From Rhodoferax sp. TS-BS-61-7 (GTDB lineage: Bacteria; Pseudomonadota; Gammaproteobacteria; Burkholderiales; Burkholderiaceae_C), in NCBI RefSeq assembly GCF_002943465.1, contig NZ_PTQY01000004.1:186001-250000 (forward strand): a stretch of 64,000 bases of DNA. Direction: 5' to 3'. This document shows positions 58,803-64,000 of the stretch, piece after piece. The stretch's first letter is position 1, and each line of letters starts with the position of its first letter. The translations under genes and the position numbers were made by a program. The notes below the pieces were generated by a model. It saw only the letters and a program-made list of their open reading frames with translations, searched no databases and was not told the origin of the DNA.

Positions 58803-59639
58803 CTAAGGTCTTGCCTTGCGGGCCCGTTCGTAGAGCGGCAGCACCTGGGGCAAATTCGCCTCGATCTGGGCAATCCGAGCATTGCCCGAGGGGTGGGTGG
58901 ACAGCCATTCCGGCGGAGCACCCTTGTTGGCAACCCCCATTTTTTGCCACAGGCTCACTGCGGCGCGGGGGTTGAAGCCGGCGCGGGCCGCTAGCTCCAT
59001 GCCCACCAAATCTGCCTCGGACTCGTCTTCGCGGCCAAACTTCAGGGTCAGCAGCTGTGCGCCGTACTGCGTCACAGTCTGACCGATGTCACCCATGCCC
59101 AGGACTTGGCTCAACAGACTAGCCCCCAGGCCGGTAGCGGCATTTTTGCCCATGCGTTCGCGCGCGTGTTCGCGCAAGGCATGGGCAATTTCGTGTCCCA
59201 TGACCATCGCCACTTCGTCATCGGTGAGTTTCAGTTCATGAAGAATGCCGGTGTAGAACGCGATTTTCCCGCCGGGCATGCAAAAGGCGTTGATTTGCTT
59301 GGCGCCTATCAGGTTGACCTCCCACTTCCAGCCCTTTGCGCGCTCATTCCAGACGTTGGCAAACGGGATGATCTTGGTGGCAATCGCTCTCAAACGCCGT
59401 ACTTGCGGGTCATCTGCGCCTGCCAATGCATTCTGGGCCCGAGCCTGGGACAGCATCTGCGCATATTGCTGCGCTGCGCCCTGCTCCACCTTGTCGGCAG
59501 GCACCAACTTGCTAAAAGCCGAGTTTCCACCCACGTTCACACCATCGCGCGTCTGCGCCCCCGCGGCGCATGCAACGCCCAATGACAGGACTAGGCCCAG
59601 CATGGCCCCGGAGAGATGGTGAAAAGTGCGCAAGGTCAT
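58803..59639 (-). CDS. M48-family metalloprotease
   Basis: 278-aa exported zinc protease. After a signal peptide (SGAMLGLVLSLGVACAAGA) comes the zinc motif His149-Glu-Ile-Ala-His153 in VMGHEIAHALREHARE, the third ligand in DESEADLVGMELAARAG, and LSTHPSGNARIAQIEANLP. No membrane helix or TPR region, so it is a short periplasmic member like LoiP/BepA-type cores. It is divergent from the AmpG-like permease gene. Confidence 0.9.
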   Translation of the reverse strand: MTLRTFHHLSGAMLGLVLSLGVACAAGAQTRDGVNVGGNSAFSKLVPADKVEQGAAQQYAQMLSQARAQNALAGADDPQVRRLRAIATKIIPFANVWNERAKGWKWEVNLIGAKQINAFCMPGGKIAFYTGILHELKLTDDEVAMVMGHEIAHALREHARERMGKNAATGLGASLLSQVLGMGDIGQTVTQYGAQLLTLKFGREDESEADLVGMELAARAGFNPRAAVSLWQKMGVANKGAPPEWLSTHPSGNARIAQIEANLPQVLPLYERARKARP

Positions 59640-59657
59640 GGCCGCTATTATTCCTGC

Positions 59658-60998
59658 ATGTCTGTGCCACGTCCCACACCCTCTACACCAGCGCCAACAA
59701 GCTGGCTCGCGACCCTCAAGGTATATGCCGAACCCGCCTCGTTGCGCATGCTGGCCCTGGGCTTCTCGGCCGGCCTGCCCTTGCTGCTGGTGTTTGGCAC
59801 GCTGAGCTTTTGGTTGCGCGAGGCCGGTGTGGACCGCACCACCATCGGTTTTCTGAGCTGGGTGGGGCTGGCCTACGGCTTCAAGTGGGTGTGGTCGCCG
59901 CTGGTGGACCGGTTGCCCATTCCCGTGCTGACGCGGCTGCTGGGCCGGCGGCGCAGTTGGTTACTGTTGTCACAAACCGTGATCATGGCCGCACTGGTCA
60001 TGATGGCGCTGACCGACCCCACGCTGGCGCTGGCCCCCATGGTGTACTGCGCCGTGGCCGTGGCCTTTGGCTCCGCCACGCAGGACATTGCGCTGGACGC
60101 CTTCCGCATCGAATCCGCCGACACCGAGCACCAAGCCGCATTGGCCGCCACCTACCAGGCGGGCTACCGTCTGGCCATGATCTGGGCCGGTGCCGGGGCC
60201 TTGTGGATTGCCGCCCGTGCCGAGGTGCCCAACGCCGCGCTCTACCAATACGGTGCCTGGCGCACCGCCTACCTGGTGATGGCCGCCAGCATGTTGCCCG
60301 GCGTGCTGACCGTGCTGCTCTCCCGCGAACCCGTGCGCCAGGCACTGGCCCCGGCCCGCAATGCGGCCGAGTGGCTGCAAGGCGCGTTGGTTGCCCCCTT
60401 CACCGACTTTGTGGGGCGCTACCGCTGGCACGCGGCGCTGATCCTGGCGCTGATTGCCACCTACCGCATCAGCGACGTGGTGATGGGCATCATGGCCAAC
60501 CCGTTTTACGTAGACCTGGGCTTTAGCAAGGACGAGGTGGCCGCCGTCAGCAAAGCGTTTGGCATTGTCATGACGCTGCTGGGCGCCTTCATCGGCGGGG
60601 TGATGGCCCTGCGCCTGGGCGTGATGCGGGTACTGATGCTGGGCGCCGTGCTCAGCGCGGGCAGCAACCTGCTGTTTGCCTGGCTGGCCACACGCGGCCA
60701 CGATCTGAGCGCGCTGGTGTTTGTCATCTCGGCCGACAACCTCTCCAGCGGCATCGCCAGCGCGGCCTTCATCGCCTACCTGTCCTCGCTCACCAACGTC
60801 CAGTACTCGGCCACCCAGTACGCGCTGTTCAGCTCCATGATGCTGCTGTTGCCCAAGTTTCTGGCCGGATTCTCGGGGCAGTTTGTGGACCACTTTGGTT
60901 ACCCCAACTTTTTCACCGCCACCGCCTGCTTGGGCGCGCCCGTGCTGCTGCTGGTGTGGCTGGCTTCACGCATCAAAATGGCACCTAGCCCCCGTTAA
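59658..60998 (+). CDS. ampG: AmpG-like muropeptide permease (MFS)
   Basis: 446-aa transporter with about 12 helices. The AmpG-like signature is LGFSAGLPLLLVFGTLSFWLREAGVDRTTIGFLSWVGLAYGFKWVWSPLVDRL, then GSATQDIALDAFRIE and YQAGYRLAMIWAGAGALWIA. It imports cell-wall muropeptides for recycling. The ATG at 59658 is chosen over an earlier in-frame codon inside the protease promoter region. Its last codons and stop lie in a dispersed repeat. Confidence 0.9.
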   Translation: MSVPRPTPSTPAPTSWLATLKVYAEPASLRMLALGFSAGLPLLLVFGTLSFWLREAGVDRTTIGFLSWVGLAYGFKWVWSPLVDRLPIPVLTRLLGRRRSWLLLSQTVIMAALVMMALTDPTLALAPMVYCAVAVAFGSATQDIALDAFRIESADTEHQAALAATYQAGYRLAMIWAGAGALWIAARAEVPNAALYQYGAWRTAYLVMAASMLPGVLTVLLSREPVRQALAPARNAAEWLQGALVAPFTDFVGRYRWHAALILALIATYRISDVVMGIMANPFYVDLGFSKDEVAAVSKAFGIVMTLLGAFIGGVMALRLGVMRVLMLGAVLSAGSNLLFAWLATRGHDLSALVFVISADNLSSGIASAAFIAYLSSLTNVQYSATQYALFSSMMLLLPKFLAGFSGQFVDHFGYPNFFTATACLGAPVLLLVWLASRIKMAPSPR

Positions 60999-61028
60999 TA
61001 CTGCGCAAACAGCTATTATTTTAATAGC
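60983..61028 (-). repeat. dispersed repeat family 1, copy 6 (holds ampG stop)
   Basis: On the minus strand it reads GCTATTAAAATAATAGCTGT, TTGCGCAGTATTAACGG, GGGCTAGG, matching copies 2 and 4. The ampG codons for Pro-Ser-Pro-Arg and its stop fall inside. Confidence 0.8.
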
Positions 61029-61102
61029 GTTATTTACCTAACTTTACCGGACCGACAAGCAGCCGGTATACGTCCGCAGTGGTGTGGCGATAGACTGCGA
61101 CC

Positions 61103-61819
61103 ATGCGCCAACACCTGCTCATGATCGAAGACGACGCCCGCCTCGCCACCATGGTGGCCGAGTACCTGGAGCAATCGGGATTTGCTGTCAGCCACTGCGG
61201 CGACGGCCTCAGTGGCCTGGGCCACCTGACCCAGCCCCCCGCCGGCGCCGTGCCCGAGCTGGTCATTCTGGACCTGATGCTGCCCGACATCGACGGCCTG
61301 GAAGTGTGCCGCCGCATCCGCTCCCTGCCCGCACCTGCCTCCAGCGTGCCGGTGCTCATGCTCACCGCCAAGGGCGACGCCATGGACCGCATCATTGGCC
61401 TGGAACTGGGTGCCGACGACTACCTGCCCAAACCCTTTGAACCCCGCGAGCTGCTGGCCCGCGTGCGCGCCATCCTGCGCCGCAAGGTGGAGAACGCAGC
61501 CCCCAGCGGCAAGGCACTGCGTTTTGGCAGCCTGGAGATTGACCGCGACGCGCGCACCGTCACCGTATCCGGCGTCGCCTGCGAACTCACGTCCTACCAG
61601 TTTGACCTGCTGGTGGCACTGGCCGAACGCGCCGGGCGTGTGCTCACGCGCGACCAGATCATGGAAGCCGTGCGCGGCCGCGAGCTCGAAGCCTTTGACC
61701 GCTCCATCGACGTGCACATGGGCCGCATCCGCGCCGCCATCGAGGTCGACGCCAAAGACCCCAAACGCATCCTCACGGTGCGTGGCGTAGGGTATGTGTT
61801 TGCCCGGCAACAAGACTAA
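61103..61819 (+). CDS. OmpR/PhoB-family response regulator
   Basis: 238-aa DNA-binding response regulator. The receiver has the acidic pair Glu9/Asp10 (MIEDDARLA), the phospho-Asp57 in LVILDLMLPDIDGLEV, the Lys in MLTAKGDAMD, and PKPFEPRELLARV. The C-terminal winged helix shows LTSYQFDLLVALAERAGRVLTRDQIME, FDRSIDVHMGRIRAAIEVD and VRGVGYVFA. It precedes the kinase by 17 nt, so they form one two-component system. Confidence 0.94.
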   Translation: MRQHLLMIEDDARLATMVAEYLEQSGFAVSHCGDGLSGLGHLTQPPAGAVPELVILDLMLPDIDGLEVCRRIRSLPAPASSVPVLMLTAKGDAMDRIIGLELGADDYLPKPFEPRELLARVRAILRRKVENAAPSGKALRFGSLEIDRDARTVTVSGVACELTSYQFDLLVALAERAGRVLTRDQIMEAVRGRELEAFDRSIDVHMGRIRAAIEVDAKDPKRILTVRGVGYVFARQQD

Positions 61820-61836
61820 GCCTGGTTTTCTCTCCC

Positions 61837-63120
61837 ATGTTTTTCAAGCAGTTGTATGTGCGTATCTGGCTGGCCGTGGTGCTGGCTGTGGCCGTGCTCA
61901 CCCTGCTGGTGGGTTGGGCCTGGCGCCTGACCACGGAGCCGCCACTGCGCGAAGTGGTGGTGCGCAATGAAGCGGGAGAAGTGATTGGCAACGGGCACGC
62001 GCGGCTGCGCCGCCCCCTGCAACGCGGGGACTACCCGCCCATGCTGCGCAGTGACACACCCGGCCCTGCCGGAGACCCGCCGCCAACGCCGCCCGACATG
62101 GACGCCCCGCCTGACGACGATATGCCGGGCCGCTTTGGCCGCGGCCCCGAGTTTCTGGTGCGCATGCAGGATGGTCAGACGGTCCATATGCACCTGCCAC
62201 GTCCGCCAGCGTCCAGCTGGAAGGCCCCGTTTGGCTTCTTCTGGACCCTGGGGCTGGTAGGCATTGCCGTGGCACTGGCCACCTACCCGATTGTTCGCCG
62301 CCTGACCCGACGCCTGGAAACCCTGCGCCAGGGCGTGGAACGCTGGGGCGATGGGGACCTGGGTGCACGCGTAGCCTTGGGGGGGGATGACGAGGTGGGT
62401 TTTCTGGCCACCCGCTTTAACCACGCGGCCCAACAGGTGCAAAGCCTGGTGCAGTCCCACGAAGCCCTGCTGGCCTCACAAAAATCCTTACTGGCCAATG
62501 CCTCCCACGAGCTGCGCTCGCCTCTCGCGCGCATCCGCATGGGCATGGAACTGATGGGCAGCAGCCCCAGCCCCACGTTCAAGGCCGAGATCGCCCGCAA
62601 CATCAGCGAGCTGGACCAGTTGATTGAAGAAATTTTGCTGGCCAGCCGCCTGGACGCCAAAGACGCCGACATGGGCACCGTGGAATCGGTAGACCTGGTG
62701 GGCCTGGCGGCAGAGGAATGCGCACGCACCCAGGCCAACCTGGACACCACCACCGCCACACTGGCCGTGCCCGGCATCACCAAGCTGCTGCGCCGCGCCG
62801 TGCGCAACCTGCTGGAAAACGCACGCCGCTACGGCGCCGGTGAAGTCACGCTGGTGCTGGGCCAGGACAACACCCACGCCACCCTCCAGGTGTGTGACCG
62901 CGGCCCCGGCGTACCCGAGGCTTTGCAAAACCGGATTTTTGAACCGTTTTACCGCTTGCCCGGGGCGTCCGAGCGCGAGGGCGGTGTGGGTCTGGGCTTG
63001 GCGCTGGTCAAATCCATCACCCAGCGCCATGGCGGCACCGTGACCTGCCGCAACCGGCCCGACGGTGGCGCGTGTTTTGAGATTCGCCTGCCGCTGCAGG
63101 CGCCCGCCAGCCCGCGCTAA
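61837..63120 (+). CDS. two-component sensor histidine kinase
   Basis: 427-aa kinase of the CpxA/RstB-like class. Two membrane helices (residues ~10-29 and ~137-155) flank a periplasmic loop of about 105 residues that is rich in Pro, Asp and Met (PPPTPPDMDAPPDDDMPG). A HAMP domain (VRRLTRRLETLRQGVERWGDGDLGARV) is followed by phospho-acceptor His224 in LANASHELRSPLARIRMG, and an ATPase domain with NLLENARRYG, DRGPGVPE and GVGLGLALVKSI. The acidic, proline-rich loop might sense metals or envelope state; that is inference. Confidence 0.93.
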   Translation: MFFKQLYVRIWLAVVLAVAVLTLLVGWAWRLTTEPPLREVVVRNEAGEVIGNGHARLRRPLQRGDYPPMLRSDTPGPAGDPPPTPPDMDAPPDDDMPGRFGRGPEFLVRMQDGQTVHMHLPRPPASSWKAPFGFFWTLGLVGIAVALATYPIVRRLTRRLETLRQGVERWGDGDLGARVALGGDDEVGFLATRFNHAAQQVQSLVQSHEALLASQKSLLANASHELRSPLARIRMGMELMGSSPSPTFKAEIARNISELDQLIEEILLASRLDAKDADMGTVESVDLVGLAAEECARTQANLDTTTATLAVPGITKLLRRAVRNLLENARRYGAGEVTLVLGQDNTHATLQVCDRGPGVPEALQNRIFEPFYRLPGASEREGGVGLGLALVKSITQRHGGTVTCRNRPDGGACFEIRLPLQAPASPR

Positions 63121-63130
63121 GGCCGGTGGC

Positions 63131-64000
63131 TCAGGACGCGGCCTTTAAAAACAGGTCGCGGTCCGGGGCAAAGTTTTCATGCAGCGGTAAGAGGGCACCG
63201 CCCAGCGCACGCGCGTCCGACCCGATGCTGCCCGCAATCACGGTGGCGGGCCACAGGCCTTCCCAGTTGTAACGGCGCAGGGCCAAACCGGTTTCCTCAA
63301 TCAAGCGCTGCAACATGCCGCGCGAAAACGAGCCGTCAATCACCACCGCATCAATGTCCAGAAACGCCGTGCCGCTCACCACACACTGGGCCAGGCCGAG
63401 TGCGGCGCTGCTGATCCAGGCATCGGTGTGCACGGCAAACGGCGCGGACATGGCGCGGTCGTCATACGCGGCGCTGGGGTCCAGGCCCTCGGCCTGGTAA
63501 CGCTGCTCCAGCTCCCACAAGGAAGCATGGGCAATCAGCTGCTCAGGCATGCTGCCGGGAGCCGCCACCTGCAGGGGCAAGGAGGCCACGGCGCCCGCAT
63601 TGCCGTGGATGCCACCGTGCAGGTGCGAGTTGAGCACCAGCCCGCCGCCCACAAAGGTGTCCACGAACAAATACAGAAAACTCTTGAGATCGCGCCCGCG
63701 GCCGGCCACCAATTCGGCCACACAGGCGGCCGAGGTGTCTTTGGCAAAACTCACCGGCGCGTCGGTCATGGCCTGCACCTGCGCGCACAGGTCAATATGG
63801 TTCCACTGGTCTGACACCGCTTCGGACAGGCCCAGCATCTTGTGCCAACCACCCAGGTTGAACGGTGCGGCCACGCCCACGCCTACCAGGCGCGGCGCCA
63901 ACGCACCCAGGCCGTCCTGGATGGCACGCATGCGGGTTTGCACCACGGGCAGCAAAGCGTCAGCGTCGGGGAAATCGTAGGCCAGCGTCTCGCGCACACG
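63131..64000 (-). CDS. ROK-family protein, 5' end outside the window
   Basis: At least 289 residues, with the frame open at the right edge, so the N-terminus (probably a helix-turn-helix, if a NagC/XylR-type repressor) is missing. Visible are LVGVGVAAPFNLGGWHKMLGLSEAVSDQW, the ROK fold's FAKDTSAACVAELVAG and LYLFVDTFVGGGLVLNSHLHGG, GIHGNAGAVASLPL, and FLDIDAVVIDGSFSRGMLQRL. The usual zinc-cysteine motif of ROK kinases is not obvious. It could be a sugar-responsive regulator or a kinase. It is convergent with the sensor kinase. Confidence 0.75.
   Translation of the reverse strand, partial: RVRETLAYDFPDADALLPVVQTRMRAIQDGLGALAPRLVGVGVAAPFNLGGWHKMLGLSEAVSDQWNHIDLCAQVQAMTDAPVSFAKDTSAACVAELVAGRGRDLKSFLYLFVDTFVGGGLVLNSHLHGGIHGNAGAVASLPLQVAAPGSMPEQLIAHASLWELEQRYQAEGLDPSAAYDDRAMSAPFAVHTDAWISSAALGLAQCVVSGTAFLDIDAVVIDGSFSRGMLQRLIEETGLALRRYNWEGLWPATVIAGSIGSDARALGGALLPLHENFAPDRDLFLKAAS

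Overview
The window is chromosomal DNA from a high-GC betaproteobacterium. Gene content and order point to Burkholderiales, family Comamonadaceae (Rhodoferax/Curvibacter-like). The evidence is the combined str-S10 ribosomal order with rpsJ set apart, a cluster of EIIA-Man, HPr and enzyme I, mreBCD-mrdA divergent from gatCAB, a Bug-type solute receptor, a PEP-CTERM protein, and short dispersed intergenic repeats of a kind I associate with comamonads. The genus is inference. I see no rRNA, tRNA, CRISPR array, transposase, phage gene or classical defence system.

Layout. 1-5.9 kb: the 3' part of a choline-dehydrogenase-like gene, then a four-gene polyamine/iron-type ABC importer and an SMR efflux protein. 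5.9-8.6 kb: aldo/keto reductase, AraC-type regulator, EamA exporter. 8.7-11.2 kb: a minus-strand phosphotransferase relay (EIIA, HPr, EI) without sugar permease. 11.3-13.7 kb: a DUF4197 protein, a small lipoprotein and an MFS transporter with 4-nt overlaps. 13.7-16.6 kb: thioredoxin-like protein, cytochrome c', cytochrome b561, acetyltransferase, peroxiredoxin. 16.7-26.8 kb: minus-strand rpsL-rpsG-fusA-tuf-rpsJ, then rplC-rplD-rplW-rplB-rpsS-rplV-rpsC-rplP-rpmC-rpsQ. 26.9-30.7 kb: D,D-carboxypeptidase, hydrolase, 2Fe-2S ferredoxin, VanZ-like protein, HemJ. 30.7-31.3 kb: a gene-free stretch with interlocking inverted repeats and a possible structured RNA. 31.3-39.3 kb: hemB, CorA-type transporter, a solute-binding protein, dienelactone hydrolase with a Bug receptor, MgtC-like protein, SDR, amidohydrolase, MarC. 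39.3-43.6 kb: a LON-domain protein and a four-gene MCE/Mla-like lipid transport operon. 43.7-47.8 kb: putative antiporter with a GMC oxidoreductase, then a TauE/SafE permease. 47.8-52.3 kb: mreB-mreC-mreD-mrdA (cell shape). 52.5-55.9 kb: gatC-gatA-gatB. 55.9-59.6 kb: DUF4124 protein, pyrE, exonuclease III, PEP-CTERM protein, M48 protease. 59.7-64 kb: AmpG-like permease, a two-component system, and the 3' part of a ROK-family gene.

Most of the window is conserved housekeeping sequence. The unexpected structure is between genes. One short repeat family occurs six times and supplies the stop codon of ptsI, the stop codon of ampG and the probable start codon of an Mla-type lipoprotein. A second family fills the ptsH-ptsI and mreD-mrdA gaps. 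Upstream of hemB two inverted repeats are interleaved, followed by a structured element. A promoter-like sequence sits inside a hairpin between rpsJ and rplC. I found no convincing undescribed enzymatic or defence system.
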